In this document: positions 23,507 through 33,356 of the stretch, one piece after another
How the letters are laid out: each line of letters starts with the position of its first letter
Numbering within the stretch: the first letter of the stretch is position 1
Source of the DNA: Psychrobacter sp. Pi2-1
GTDB taxonomy: Bacteria; Pseudomonadota; Gammaproteobacteria; Pseudomonadales; Moraxellaceae
Assembly (NCBI RefSeq): GCF_904846645.1
Contig: NZ_CAJHBO010000022.1
Location: 1-46,591 of the forward strand
Reading direction: 5' to 3'
DNA: 46,591 nucleotides
Notes under the pieces: model-generated
The model's input: only the letters and a program-made list of their open reading frames with translations
Database searches by the model: none
What the model was told of the DNA's origin: nothing
Program-made: the position numbers and the translations under genes

Positions 23507-23626
23507 CATTTTTTTATCATACGGATTAATTAATCAGCAATTGCTCTTATGTCAGTTTGCAGACTTTAGTATTATGGCGGATTGGGCTACGTTCAGCCTT
23601 GATAGTCAACAGGAGACAGACCCGTC

Positions 23627-23962
23627 GTGATTTGGTTAAAAATGCTTATCGGCGCATTGATGGTACTGGCGATTCAAATGTTCGCCCAAACCCGATTTTT
23701 CTATTTGGCGGCACTTGCGCCGCTATTCCCCACTTTTACGTTAATCAGTCACTTTATTGTTGGTACTGAGCGCAGTCCCGCTGATTTAAAGGTCGCGCTG
23801 ATATTCAGTATGCTTGGCGTCATACCGCATTTGATTTATACCTTTGTGGTGTTTTTTAGCATCAGTTATATGAGCTTATATAAGGCATTGCTATTAGGCG
23901 TAGTCGCTTGGACGGTTGCGGCTGCGATTCTGGTACTGATATGGCAATACATTCAAGGTTAA
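23627..23962 (+). CDS. glpM: GlpM family inner-membrane protein
   Basis: This 111-aa protein has four hydrophobic segments. The family phrases are KMLIGALMVLAIQMF, then RFFYLAALAPLFPTFTLISH with FIVGTERSP, then GVIPHLIYTFVVFF. GlpM was named for an effect on glycerol and alginate phenotypes in Pseudomonas; its molecular role is not settled. I keep the GTG start at 23627, which has AGGAG about 11 nt before it; ATG 23642 would remove part of the first membrane segment. It sits alone between the decarboxylase and the antiporter. Confidence 0.8.
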   Translation: MIWLKMLIGALMVLAIQMFAQTRFFYLAALAPLFPTFTLISHFIVGTERSPADLKVALIFSMLGVIPHLIYTFVVFFSISYMSLYKALLLGVVAWTVAAAILVLIWQYIQG

Positions 23963-24237
23963 GCATCAGCAACATACAAAACCTTTTATCATAGCAATAG
24001 CATTTTATAAGATTTTTTAATATTTGAACTTTTTTATTGAAGTATTTTTATTGATTTAATATTGGCTGCTAGTTCTGATGGTGATGCTAATATCATTATA
24101 AATAATTGTCATTCATATTTTGAATAATGGCCGCTTATGATAGGCTCACTGGTGTAATATCTCCTAACAGCAAGATAACGAAAACCCCATCGCAATCAAT
24201 TACTATTCTTAATAATAAAAAATAGGGCTCAGAAAAA

Positions 24238-26028
24238 ATGGATACCTTAAATATCCTGTATCTCGTAGGCGCAGTACTAATTTTCGCCAGTATCATGGCG
24301 AGTACATTATCGGCGCGCTTAGGCGTACCATTGTTGTTGCTGTTTTTGATAGTGGGTATGTTGGCAGGCGAGCAGGGTATCTTGGGTATTGAGTTCTCTC
24401 AATATGCGCTAGCCAATTTCGTTGGGCAGGCAGCCTTAGCCTGTATCTTGCTAGATGGTGGTCTACGTACGTCCTTTAAATCGTTCCGAGTGGGTCTAAA
24501 GCCTGCGATCACGCTGGCCACGTGGGGCGTGTTGGTCACAGTCATGGTGCTAGGGGTATTTGTCACTTGGCTGCTCGATGTCGATTGGCGCTTTGGTTTG
24601 CTGATGGCAGCGATTGTCGGCTCAACCGATGCCGCCGCCGTATTTTCTCTATTACGTAATGGCGGTGTCAAGCTTAACGACCGTGTACAAGCAACGCTTG
24701 AACTTGAGTCTGGTGCCAACGATCCTTTAGCTATTTTATTAGTCACTGGTTTGATTGCCCTAAATGTAGATCCTGATGGTCAGACAGTATTTGGCTTTTT
24801 AGTTTTATTACTACAGCAGCTGAGCTTTGGGCTAGGCATGGGCTTATTGTTCGGTTATTTTCTATCCCGATTATTGCCCAAGGTGCATTTGGCAGAAGGG
24901 ATGTACGCCATTTTGATCCTCTCCGCTGGCTTGGCTGTGTTCGCCGCGACCAATCTTATTGGCGGCAGTGGATTTTTGGCGGTATACCTCACTGGTGTGC
25001 TAATCGGCAACCACAAGGTGCGCTCGACAGAGCATGTCATGCGCGTGATGGACAGCTTTGCTTGGCTGTCTCAGGCCGTGCTATTTGTGGTATTAGGACT
25101 ATTGGTCACTCCATCAAACGTCCTCAATGTCTGGCATTATTCGGTTGCAATCGCGCTCTTTATGATCTTTGTGGCGCGTCCTATTGCCGTCTATACCAGT
25201 GTCAAACCTTTCAAATTTAAAGACAGAGAGATTGGGTTTATCTCTTGGGTTGGTTTACGCGGTGCAGTGCCTATTACCTTGGCAATTTTACCTGTCATGG
25301 CTGGGATAGATAACGCTTTTATGCTGTTTGATATTGCCTTTGGTGTCGTGGTCTTATCATTGATTTTGCAAGGCACAACTATCCCGACGATGGCCAATCT
25401 ATTTAAAGTACGTATTCCAACCAATAAAGACCCAAAAGAAGAACACGAGGTCTGGGTATCCGATAAGGCCAGTATCACGCTATATGAGTTTGAGGCAAAG
25501 TCAGGTGCATTTGCCATTGGGCGTCATCCTATGGGTATCTCTAAAGGCATCAATCCAGATGAAATCAGTGTCTTTGCGCTAGTCCGTAATCAGCAAATCG
25601 TAGTAGTCGATGACAACACAAAGCTAAAATTCGGCGATAGTGTCTGGTATGCCATGAGAGGTAATCACGCGAGCAAAATCGCTAAGATTTTTAATGACAC
25701 AACATTAGATCGCAAAGCTATCGATGATTTCTATGGCGATTGGTTGCTATCACCCAGTGTTAAGCTTGGAGATTTGCCGTTTTTTACAGGAATCATGGCA
25801 TCTGAGACATTGGTAAAAACACTCAAAACGTCCGACGAAGACAGCGCAAAAAATATGTGGGAGCAGACGGTAGCTGAGTACGTGAAATCACATTTAGGTA
25901 CTGCGCCAGTGTCAGGCGATACCGTTGTGGTGAGTGACGAGTGGTCATTGGTCATCAAGGAAGTCGGTGACAAAGGGAAGCTAAGAACCATTGGTCTAAA
26001 GTACCAACAACCGTCTGTAGTAGTGTAA
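24238..26028 (+). CDS. nhaP2: K+/H+ antiporter (CvrA/NhaP2 type)
   Basis: This 596-aa CPA1-family exchanger has an N-terminal membrane domain of about 12 segments (to about residue 390). Key motifs are LLDGGLRTSF, IVGSTDAAAVFSLLRNGG and LELESGANDPLAILLV, the last with the acidic cation site. GFISWVGLRGAVPITLAIL lies in the late membrane part. The cytosolic C-terminus has a TrkA_C-like region (about 405-485, ISVFALVRNQQIVVVDD) and a CorC/HlyC-like domain to the end (DEWSLVIKEVG). Proteins of this layout export K+ in exchange for H+ and help cells at high K+ or low osmolarity. The gene ends 17 bp from the convergent LysR gene. The Shine-Dalgarno is weak (CAGAAAAA). Confidence 0.88.
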   Translation: MDTLNILYLVGAVLIFASIMASTLSARLGVPLLLLFLIVGMLAGEQGILGIEFSQYALANFVGQAALACILLDGGLRTSFKSFRVGLKPAITLATWGVLVTVMVLGVFVTWLLDVDWRFGLLMAAIVGSTDAAAVFSLLRNGGVKLNDRVQATLELESGANDPLAILLVTGLIALNVDPDGQTVFGFLVLLLQQLSFGLGMGLLFGYFLSRLLPKVHLAEGMYAILILSAGLAVFAATNLIGGSGFLAVYLTGVLIGNHKVRSTEHVMRVMDSFAWLSQAVLFVVLGLLVTPSNVLNVWHYSVAIALFMIFVARPIAVYTSVKPFKFKDREIGFISWVGLRGAVPITLAILPVMAGIDNAFMLFDIAFGVVVLSLILQGTTIPTMANLFKVRIPTNKDPKEEHEVWVSDKASITLYEFEAKSGAFAIGRHPMGISKGINPDEISVFALVRNQQIVVVDDNTKLKFGDSVWYAMRGNHASKIAKIFNDTTLDRKAIDDFYGDWLLSPSVKLGDLPFFTGIMASETLVKTLKTSDEDSAKNMWEQTVAEYVKSHLGTAPVSGDTVVVSDEWSLVIKEVGDKGKLRTIGLKYQQPSVVV

Positions 26029-26044
26029 TAAACCTAGTGGTATC

Positions 26045-26947
26045 TTATAACAAGTTCATCATCTTATTCAAAAAGTCAGCCGCTTGTTTAGGCTGATTTT
26101 CTCGATATGCCCAATGGTGCTCGACATCATAGCTTGCTTCATCAGGCAGCAGTATTTTCATAAGGCCCATACCCTCATAACGCTTCGCTAAATCACGCGG
26201 CAAGTAGCCAACATGGTGGCCTGCAAGGATAAGCTGCGCTGTCGCCTCCATGTGATAAGTAGTCGCGCTTAATGTCTTGGGGCGAATATGATTAATATGG
26301 TGCTCTACCACATAGCCTCTTTTTATCCACGGATAGTTCTGTTCTAAATCCTCAAAAGTTAATCCGTCTGAGTTGTAAAACAATCTATGTTCGCGACCAC
26401 AGCAGACCACTTGTTTTTCAACAAATGCTGGCTTAAAGGTCAGTAAAGGTGGAAAGCTGCCAAAGTATCCCACGCCAATGTCACTCTCATTACTTAAGAG
26501 CTTTTCTAACATGCTCTCAGGGCTTTGTACGTCGATAGAAAAGTGTATTAACGGGTTATTACGGTAGCTATTGGCTAGACGTTGTCTAAGCGCGTCATAA
26601 AAAAACTTGGGCATTTGATCAATCAAGCAAAGCCTGATGTGCCCGCCGTGAACTGAGTCTAATTGTTTAATATAATGCAGCTGATGTTGAAAGCTGGCGA
26701 CTGATTCGGTAAAGCCCAAACATGCCTCGTAAACAGCGGCACCGTCCTCTGTTAGCTTAAATCCTGCTCGACCACGGTGACACAGCGTCATTCCTAAGCG
26801 ATCTTCTAAGTGGGTTAAGTGTCCACTGATCACAGAAGTAGTGACATTCAAACGCGACTGAGCGGCCGTCACGCCTTGGCACTCTACGATAGCCATAAAG
26901 CTGCGTAGTGTTTTGATGTCTATCTTTATCAGTTCATCCAATATCAA
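26045..26947 (-). CDS. LysR-family transcriptional regulator of the guanidino cluster
   Basis: This 300-aa LysR-type regulator has the N-terminal HTH (IDIKTLRSFMAIVECQGV, then TAAQSRLNVTTSVISGHLT, LEDRLGMTLCHRGRAGFKLT) and a PBP2-type effector domain (SPESMLEKLLSNESDIGVGY and later strands). It is divergent from the agmatinase/guanidinobutyrase gene, a common arrangement where the regulator controls the neighbour. The repeated ACTTCT half-sites between them are likely binding sites. By analogy with P. aeruginosa GbuR, 4-guanidinobutyrate or a related compound could be the inducer; this is inference. Confidence 0.85.
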   Translation of the reverse strand: MILDELIKIDIKTLRSFMAIVECQGVTAAQSRLNVTTSVISGHLTHLEDRLGMTLCHRGRAGFKLTEDGAAVYEACLGFTESVASFQHQLHYIKQLDSVHGGHIRLCLIDQMPKFFYDALRQRLANSYRNNPLIHFSIDVQSPESMLEKLLSNESDIGVGYFGSFPPLLTFKPAFVEKQVVCCGREHRLFYNSDGLTFEDLEQNYPWIKRGYVVEHHINHIRPKTLSATTYHMEATAQLILAGHHVGYLPRDLAKRYEGMGLMKILLPDEASYDVEHHWAYRENQPKQAADFLNKMMNLL

Positions 26948-26994
26948 AAGCGGCTCCTTATTTATTAAATCAATATCATCTTTTTTTAATTGAT

Positions 26995-27066
26995 ACTTCT
27001 TTTCATAAACTTCTGATAGTGACCTATAAGCGCACTTTACTACGAAAAAATAGAAGTTTACTTCTA
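26995..27066. promoter_or_regulatory. LysR-type operator: palindrome and half-sites
   Basis: TAGAAGT-TT-ACTTCTA (27051-27066) is a perfect 7-2-7 palindrome. Two further ACTTCT half-sites occur at 26995-27000 and 27009-27014. All four lie between the divergent LysR and agmatinase-like genes. A possible promoter for the rightward cluster is TTGTCA (27102-27107) with TGTACT (27126-27131) at an 18-nt spacing, so the palindrome would lie upstream of the -35, as for an activator. Confidence 0.6.
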
Positions 27067-27159
27067 AATTTTACCATGGTTCCTTCTCTTATATTTATGT
27101 ATTGTCAATGGCATGTAGCAAATTGTGTACTTAAACCAAATAGAACAAGGAAGTAACTT

Positions 27160-28128
27160 ATGACATTCAATCAACCATTAAGCGGCAACGATATGCCAAG
27201 ATTTGGCGGTTTCGCTTCTATGATGCGTCTGCCAACTCAAGCCGATGCTGAAGGGTTAGATGTGGCGTTCGTTGGCGTACCTTTGGATATTGGTGCATCC
27301 AACCGTAGCGGTGCAAGATTGGGTCCTAGACAGATTCGTGATGAGTCAAGAATGATTCGTCCCTACAATGTGGCCACTCGCGCTGCGCCCTTTGAGTCAT
27401 TACAAGTCGCTGACATCGGCGATGTGCCTATCAATACCTTCAACCTGCTAAAAAGTGTTGATATCATCGAAAAATTCTATACCGATAAAATCGTCAAACA
27501 CGGTGCGATTCCTCTAACACTAGGCGGCGATCATACTATCGCGTTGCCTATCCTGCGTGCTCTTGCCAAAAAACATGGCCCTGTCGGTATGGTACATATC
27601 GATGCTCATGCTGATATCAATGATGATATGTTTGGCGAAAAAATCGCTCATGGTACGCCATTCCGCCGTGCTGTTGAAGAAAACCTCATCGATGGTAATC
27701 GTGTGGTACAGATTGGCCTACGTGGTACAGGCTATAGCGCTGAAGAGTTTGACTGGTCAACTGAGCAAGGATTCCGTGTGGTACCTGCTGAGGAGTGCTG
27801 GTACAAGTCATTGGCGCCGCTCATGGCTGAAGTACGCGAGAAGCTAGGTGATGGTCCTGTTTACTTGAGCTTCGATATCGACGGTATCGATCCGGCGTTT
27901 GCCCCAGGTACGGGTACTGCTGAAATCGGTGGTCTGACCTCTACTCAAGGTATCGAAATCATACGCGGTATGCGTGGCCTAGACGTGGTGGGCGGTGATT
28001 TGGTCGAAGTATCACCACCGTATGATCCATTTGGTAACACTTCGGTATTGGCGGCGAACTTATTGTTTGAGATGCTATGTATCCTACCGGGCGTACGCTA
28101 TGACGACAAGGTTAAGGCGGTTTATTAA
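27160..28128 (+). CDS. gbuA: Ureohydrolase: guanidinobutyrase / agmatinase
   Basis: This 322-aa arginase-superfamily enzyme hydrolyses a guanidino group to urea. The binuclear Mn motifs are GGDHT (122-126), HIDAHADIND (147-156) and SFDIDGIDPAFAPG (about 237-250). The early NRSGARLGPRQIRDESRMIR segment is typical of agmatinase and guanidinobutyrase. Full length fits (about 320 aa). AAGGAAG lies before the ATG. The next gene resembles 2-ketoarginine decarboxylase, and an aldehyde dehydrogenase lies further on, so 4-guanidinobutyrate (to 4-aminobutyrate plus urea) is the likelier substrate than agmatine. I use gbuA on context; speB-type activity remains possible. Confidence 0.85.
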   Translation: MTFNQPLSGNDMPRFGGFASMMRLPTQADAEGLDVAFVGVPLDIGASNRSGARLGPRQIRDESRMIRPYNVATRAAPFESLQVADIGDVPINTFNLLKSVDIIEKFYTDKIVKHGAIPLTLGGDHTIALPILRALAKKHGPVGMVHIDAHADINDDMFGEKIAHGTPFRRAVEENLIDGNRVVQIGLRGTGYSAEEFDWSTEQGFRVVPAEECWYKSLAPLMAEVREKLGDGPVYLSFDIDGIDPAFAPGTGTAEIGGLTSTQGIEIIRGMRGLDVVGGDLVEVSPPYDPFGNTSVLAANLLFEMLCILPGVRYDDKVKAVY

Positions 28129-28277
28129 TTGACATCATTTATTACCTCTATAATGAGCAGCCTTTGCAGCCAGTAATTAGTGACTAATAATCGGTATGAA
28201 AGAAAAAATACAAAGGTTGTTTTGAGGTATTGATAATTATCTGCATATTCAGCGAAATTTTTTAGGATGACTGACCC

Positions 28278-29981
28278 ATGACCCAATTAACGCAAACGCC
28301 TTCTTCTTTGTCTGACACATCATCACTGACCTGCGGTGAGCTATTGGTGCAGTGGCTAGAGTATTATGGTGTAGAGACTGTTTTTGGTATCCCTGGTGTA
28401 CATACGGTAGAGCTGTATCGTGGTTTGCCAAATACCAATATTCGTCATGTGACACCGCGTCATGAACAAGGCGCTGGGTTTATGGCAGACGGCTATTATC
28501 GTGCCTCTGGCAAGATTGGCGTATGTTTTATCATCACTGGCCCTGGTATGACCAATATTATGACGGCGATGGCGCAGGCATTGGCCGATTCGATACCGAT
28601 GCTAGTGATCTCTAGTGTCAATAAAGTCAAAGACACGGGTAGTGGCGAAGGGCATTTACATGAGCTTCACGATCAGCAAGGCATGATTAGCAAAGTAGCA
28701 TTGACGAGTAAGACCGTTTGGCAACCTGAATCGTTACCGAAAGTCATCGCAGAAGCTTTTGCCTTATTTAATGGCGCACGTCCTGGCCCTGTACATATTC
28801 AGCTGCCTATCGATGTCATCACCGCTGATGCGAGTCATGTTGCTAAGCCGCCTAAGTTAAATGCTGTAGCAAATAGCTTGAGCCTACCCCAGGTCACAAG
28901 ACCATTGCCGAATCCAGCTCAGCTTGATTCGATTGTCGAAACATTAAAAACCGCGAAAAATCCTGTAATACTTTATGGGGGCGGCTGTGTCGATGTCGAT
29001 CACGATGCACAGCGATTGGCAGAATTGATAGATGCGCCAACGTTTTTGACCATTAATGCCAAAGGTTTGCTGCCACCTGGTCATCCGTTAAGTTTGGGTA
29101 GCAACCAGTCATTAGACGCAGGCCGAGCCGTGATTACAGAAGCAGACTGGATATTAGCGATTGGTACTGAGCTTGGTGAGACTGACTATGATGTGTTCTT
29201 TAATGGTGAGTTTAAAATCAACGGCACGCTAGTACGTATCGACTGTGATGCTCAGCAATTGCAGCGTCCATTTAGAGCCAATATCGCGGTATTGTCTGAC
29301 GCACAGATGGCGATTAGTGGTTTATGTAGTCGTTTAGAAGGGCAGACATTCGATCATCAAGCATTATCACGTGTCAATGAGGCAAAGCAGGCCATCTTAA
29401 AGGATGTAACGACAGACTTTGCGGGTCAAAATGCATTACTGAAGCTGATTAGAGATGAGGTAGAAGACGTCATTTTCGTTGGTGATTCAACGCAGCCTGT
29501 TTATAGCGGTAACCTTGGTCTTGAAGCCTTGGCGACGCGTAAATGGTTCAACTCATCAACGGGTTTTGGCACATTAGGTTATGGTTTGCCTGCTGCTATC
29601 GGGGCCATGGTTGGCTCAAATCTACCTGTCATCAGTCTAATGGGTGATGGCGGCATTCAATTTACGATTGCTGAGCTCATCTGCGCAGCCGAGCTTGAGC
29701 TGCCATTGATCGTTTTGCTATGGAACAACCAAGGCTACGGTGAGATACGTCGTTATATGGAAGAGGGCGGCCTACCATTGATTGGCGTCAATATCAAAAC
29801 GCCAAACTTTGAGCCATTAGCAGCAGGGTTTGGCGCTGGCTATCGCAGAATAACCGATAAGCAGCAATTGCTAGACGCATTAAAGACAGACACTAAGGGT
29901 AAACAACCAATCATTTATGAGATTGATGAAGCAGACGACTTTCTAAAAGAAATGGCTAAGACAGTGACTTATTTTAGTTAA
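28278..29981 (+). CDS. aruI: 2-Ketoarginine decarboxylase-like ThDP enzyme
   Basis: This 567-aa thiamine-diphosphate enzyme has the three domains of the family: an N-terminal Pyr domain (YYGVETVFGIPGVHTVELYR; RHEQGAGFMADGYYRASGK carries the catalytic Glu), a middle domain (NPVILYGGGCVDVD) and a C-terminal PP domain (LMGDGGIQFTIAELICAAEL, then NNQGYGEIRRYMEEGG). It resembles AruI of the arginine transaminase pathway, which converts 5-guanidino-2-oxopentanoate to 4-guanidinobutyraldehyde. The guanidinobutyrase and aldehyde dehydrogenase neighbours fit that reaction. An acetolactate synthase-like enzyme is the alternative on family grounds alone. It lies 150 bp after gbuA with no terminator between. 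Confidence 0.8.
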   Translation: MTQLTQTPSSLSDTSSLTCGELLVQWLEYYGVETVFGIPGVHTVELYRGLPNTNIRHVTPRHEQGAGFMADGYYRASGKIGVCFIITGPGMTNIMTAMAQALADSIPMLVISSVNKVKDTGSGEGHLHELHDQQGMISKVALTSKTVWQPESLPKVIAEAFALFNGARPGPVHIQLPIDVITADASHVAKPPKLNAVANSLSLPQVTRPLPNPAQLDSIVETLKTAKNPVILYGGGCVDVDHDAQRLAELIDAPTFLTINAKGLLPPGHPLSLGSNQSLDAGRAVITEADWILAIGTELGETDYDVFFNGEFKINGTLVRIDCDAQQLQRPFRANIAVLSDAQMAISGLCSRLEGQTFDHQALSRVNEAKQAILKDVTTDFAGQNALLKLIRDEVEDVIFVGDSTQPVYSGNLGLEALATRKWFNSSTGFGTLGYGLPAAIGAMVGSNLPVISLMGDGGIQFTIAELICAAELELPLIVLLWNNQGYGEIRRYMEEGGLPLIGVNIKTPNFEPLAAGFGAGYRRITDKQQLLDALKTDTKGKQPIIYEIDEADDFLKEMAKTVTYFS

Positions 29982-30084
29982 AGTAATACTGGCTCAAACG
30001 CCACGAATAATCACGAGACCGATAGTCACAGGTCTAAAAAAGACAAAAAAATGACAAACGCTGGTTACGCAAGGAAGCACGTTC

Positions 30085-31923
30085 ATGACGCCCAATGCTA
30101 GAGAAATGTCAGAAAGTAGACATGAGCAAATACCGCGTTTGTTGACGGCGCTTGCTGCTGTCGTTGGTACGACCAATGTATTGACAAAATCTAGCCAACA
30201 GCAGTCTTATGTGCAAGGTGCGATTGAGGCTGTCACAGACGCTACCGTCGCAGTTGTGATACCGCACTCTCTTGTGGCACTATGGCGCGTCATTAATATC
30301 TGTGCCGCTTTTGATGTGATTATCATTGCTCAAGCGGCCAATACAGGCTTAACAGGTGGTTCAACTCCGAATGGAGATTATGATCGTCCACTAGTCGTAA
30401 TCTCTATGCAGTTACTAGCCGGTGTGCATTTACTTAATGATGCAGCAGAACTGGTTGCTTTGCCAGCCGCTACTTTGCAGCAATTAGAGTCTACCCTTGC
30501 GCCATTAGGGCGTGAGCCGCATTCAGTACTGGGCTCTAGTTGTGTTGGTGCATCAGTGATAGGCGGCATCTGCAATAGCTCAGGCGGGATGCTAGTGCAG
30601 CGTGGACCTGCTTATACTGAGATGGCGTTATTTGCCAGGCGCAATGCATCAGGAGTGTTTGAGTTAATCAATCATCTGGGACTGGATTTGGGCACACAGC
30701 CAGAGGAAATGCTAGAGAACCTGCAAGCTGGCACATTTAGTAAGGTCTCAAATAGTACGAGCAGCAGTAACGCCTGCACCAACCATCATTATCAACACAC
30801 AGTCCGTGATTGTGAGGCAAAGACACCTGCTAGATTTAACAATGATCCCAACGGTCTGTACGAAGCGTCTGGTTCAGCTGGCAAGGTCATTGTATTTGCG
30901 GTAAGGGTAGCGACCTTTGCCAAGCCCAAGCAAGAGCAAACATTTTATATCTCGACCAACGACGCTGACACCTTGACCACACTCAGAAAACAATGGTTAA
31001 AAAGCGAGTTGAAATTGCCCGTGTTGGCTGAGTATATGCACAAAGACTATAACGACATCACGATGCATTATGGCCGAGACACTTGTCTGAGTATGCGTAA
31101 GCTTCCTGCTAGTCAGATAGGGTCGCTATATCGACTACAAGCAAAGATTGGCTACTATCTAGATAAATGGCAGCTTCCAAAGACGCTACCAGATCGAGTA
31201 CTGCAACTAACATCTAGGTTTATGCCACCGTCATTACCAGCTACTTTGAGTACGCAGGCGCTATCATATAAATACCATTTGATTATAAAAGTCGCAGATG
31301 GTTTTGTTAACGACTTTGATAATGGCATTAATAAAAATTCAGATAAAGATTCTAATAAAAATGATGGCAACAATATCGTCGCTGCGCAGACATTTTTGCA
31401 AAATCATATGCAGCAGTATAAAGGTGCGTTGCATGTGTGTACAGAGCTTGAATCGCAATCATTATTGGTATTTCGCAGTGCCGCGACCGCTGCCATGTTT
31501 CGTTATCATAATTTAAATCAAGATAAATTTGGCGAGCTGCTATCGACCGATATTGCCTTACCTAGAAATGCCGTAGATTGGGACGAGAATCTACCTGAAC
31601 ACTTGCAAAAACAAGTCAGCAAAACCTTTTATTTGGGGCATTTTTTCTGTCATGTCATGCACCAAGACTATTTATTGAAGCCTAAGACCAATGCCAAGCA
31701 ATTCAAGGATGAGCTGCTGGCATTTTATGATAAACGTCATATTGAGTATCCTGCTGAGCACAATGTAGGGCATGTGTATCCTGCTAAAACTGAGCTACAT
31801 TATTTTTATAAAAAACTGGATCCAACCAATTCGCTTAACCCAGGTATTGGTCAGACAGAGAAATGGAAAAACTGGCAATCATCGCCCATTAAGGAGAAAT
31901 TAAATGACGAGTTATATGGATAA
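30085..31923 (+). CDS. dld: Quinone-dependent D-lactate dehydrogenase (Dld family)
   Basis: This 612-aa peripheral membrane flavoprotein aligns by eye with E. coli Dld along its length. The N-terminal FAD_binding_4 domain has LVALWRVINICAAFDVIIIA, QAANTGLTGGSTPNG and GREPHSVLGSSCVGASVIGG. The C-terminal membrane-binding Lact-deh-memb domain has VLAEYMHKDYNDI, EYPAEHNVGHVYP and DPTNSLNPGIG. It should oxidise D-lactate to pyruvate and pass electrons to quinone. Near residues 410-425 it carries an Asn/Asp/Lys-rich insertion (NKNSDKDSNKNDGNN). Being inside a guanidino-acid cluster is odd: pyruvate supply for a transaminase, or oxidation of a 2-hydroxy-guanidino acid, are two possible reasons. It overlaps the next gene by 20 nt. 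Confidence 0.85.
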   Translation: MTPNAREMSESRHEQIPRLLTALAAVVGTTNVLTKSSQQQSYVQGAIEAVTDATVAVVIPHSLVALWRVINICAAFDVIIIAQAANTGLTGGSTPNGDYDRPLVVISMQLLAGVHLLNDAAELVALPAATLQQLESTLAPLGREPHSVLGSSCVGASVIGGICNSSGGMLVQRGPAYTEMALFARRNASGVFELINHLGLDLGTQPEEMLENLQAGTFSKVSNSTSSSNACTNHHYQHTVRDCEAKTPARFNNDPNGLYEASGSAGKVIVFAVRVATFAKPKQEQTFYISTNDADTLTTLRKQWLKSELKLPVLAEYMHKDYNDITMHYGRDTCLSMRKLPASQIGSLYRLQAKIGYYLDKWQLPKTLPDRVLQLTSRFMPPSLPATLSTQALSYKYHLIIKVADGFVNDFDNGINKNSDKDSNKNDGNNIVAAQTFLQNHMQQYKGALHVCTELESQSLLVFRSAATAAMFRYHNLNQDKFGELLSTDIALPRNAVDWDENLPEHLQKQVSKTFYLGHFFCHVMHQDYLLKPKTNAKQFKDELLAFYDKRHIEYPAEHNVGHVYPAKTELHYFYKKLDPTNSLNPGIGQTEKWKNWQSSPIKEKLNDELYG

Positions 31924-33310
31924 GTCGCAGCAGCCGATTTTAGGGAATAATACGGTTGATCCAGAAACGCCAAAAGCAGGACAGTGGCGTGCAGCAATGT
32001 GGAAGTTCCTATTGTTTTCAGCACTGGGTATTGCACTTTTTATCATACCGTTTGAGTGGGATGGTAAGGTCACAATTTTATTAGGTGTACTGACCGATAC
32101 GCTACAAACCGTGTTAGGTGGATTTGTGGCCTATATTGCGATGGCGATAGTGACTATCTCCGCTCTTGGTGCACTGGCAGTCAAAGCGTTAAAGCCTAAT
32201 TTGCATGAAGATTCACTGGTAAAAAAGCTCTTTGATGTTGATTGGTTTTGGCTGTCCACGCGTTTTTTAGGTATGTTGTTTGTTTGGATGATTTTCCTAC
32301 AAGTCGGCCCCGAGTTTATTATCAATCGTAATACGGGCGGCGTCATTTTCGAAGATTTGATTCCTATTCTGATTCCGTTGTTTTTCTTTGCCATTTTATC
32401 ACTGCCATTTTTGACTGATTTTGGCTTGATGGAATTTTTGGGTACTTTGGCCAGTAAAGTATTTATCAAACTCTTTAAACTACCTGGTCGTTCTGCGGTT
32501 GATGCAATGTCTTCTTGGTTTGGTGCAGCATCTATCGGCTTGCTAGTCACCATGCAAGAGTATGACAAAAGCTTCTATAGTCAGCGTGAAGCCGCCATTA
32601 TCGCGACCACATTTTCCGTTACTTCTATCGCCTTTACCTATGTGGTTGCCAAAACCATCGGTGTAGACAATAACTTCGTCTTCTTTTATCTGACCATTGC
32701 GCTAACCGGTTTTATCGCTGCGATTATCATGCCGCGTATACCGCCATTATCACTCAAGCCTGATACGTATCACTCTGGCAAAAGCATGCTAGATGAAGGC
32801 ATCCCTGCTGAATATACAACGTACCAGTGGGCAGTCAATCGTGCGGTTACTCGCGCGCATTCTATGCCAAGCTTAGGTAAAGTGTTCAAACGCAGCGTAC
32901 ACAATCTGTTTGATATCTATTTTGGACTGATTCCTGTTATCTTTGCGATTGGTACCATCGGTCTGGGCTTAGCAGAATACACGCCAGTCTTTAATTGGCT
33001 CGCGACACCACTTGTACCATTACTTGAGTGGTTACAGATTCCAGAGGCGGCAAAGGCTGCACCTGCCATGATTATGGGCTTTGCGGATATGTACTTGCCA
33101 GCGCTAGTCGGTAAAAGCATTGAAAGTGAGATGACACGATTTATCGTTGGTGCTGCTTCAATTACTCAGATTATCTACATGTCTGAAGTAGGTGCGCTGA
33201 TTTTGAAGTCAAATATTAAGCTAAATGTATTAGAGCTATTTTTAATCTTTATCCTTCGTACGCTTATCAGCTTGGTAGTTATCACCTCAGTGGCGCATCT
33301 ACTGTATTAG
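31904..33310 (+). CDS. YjiH-family membrane protein (nucleoside-recognition/Gate domain)
   Basis: GGAG precedes ATG 31904, which lies inside the end of dld (20-nt overlap), so the two are coupled. The 468-aa protein has about 10 hydrophobic segments (LFSALGIALFIIPFEW; FVAYIAMAIVTISALGALAV; LIPILIPLFFFAILSLPF; AAAFTYV-type helices; a late FADMYLPALVGKSIE). Gate-domain (YjiH) proteins are inner-membrane proteins of uncertain role; a transport function is usually proposed. In this cluster it may move the guanidino substrate, but the sequence does not show the ligand. A strong terminator follows, so it is the last gene of the gbuA-aruI-dld-yjiH transcript. Confidence 0.78.
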   Translation: MTSYMDKSQQPILGNNTVDPETPKAGQWRAAMWKFLLFSALGIALFIIPFEWDGKVTILLGVLTDTLQTVLGGFVAYIAMAIVTISALGALAVKALKPNLHEDSLVKKLFDVDWFWLSTRFLGMLFVWMIFLQVGPEFIINRNTGGVIFEDLIPILIPLFFFAILSLPFLTDFGLMEFLGTLASKVFIKLFKLPGRSAVDAMSSWFGAASIGLLVTMQEYDKSFYSQREAAIIATTFSVTSIAFTYVVAKTIGVDNNFVFFYLTIALTGFIAAIIMPRIPPLSLKPDTYHSGKSMLDEGIPAEYTTYQWAVNRAVTRAHSMPSLGKVFKRSVHNLFDIYFGLIPVIFAIGTIGLGLAEYTPVFNWLATPLVPLLEWLQIPEAAKAAPAMIMGFADMYLPALVGKSIESEMTRFIVGAASITQIIYMSEVGALILKSNIKLNVLELFLIFILRTLISLVVITSVAHLLY

Positions 33311-33356
33311 TGACGCGTCTAGTATTCACAAGGCGTCTAGCCTGACGATAATATAC

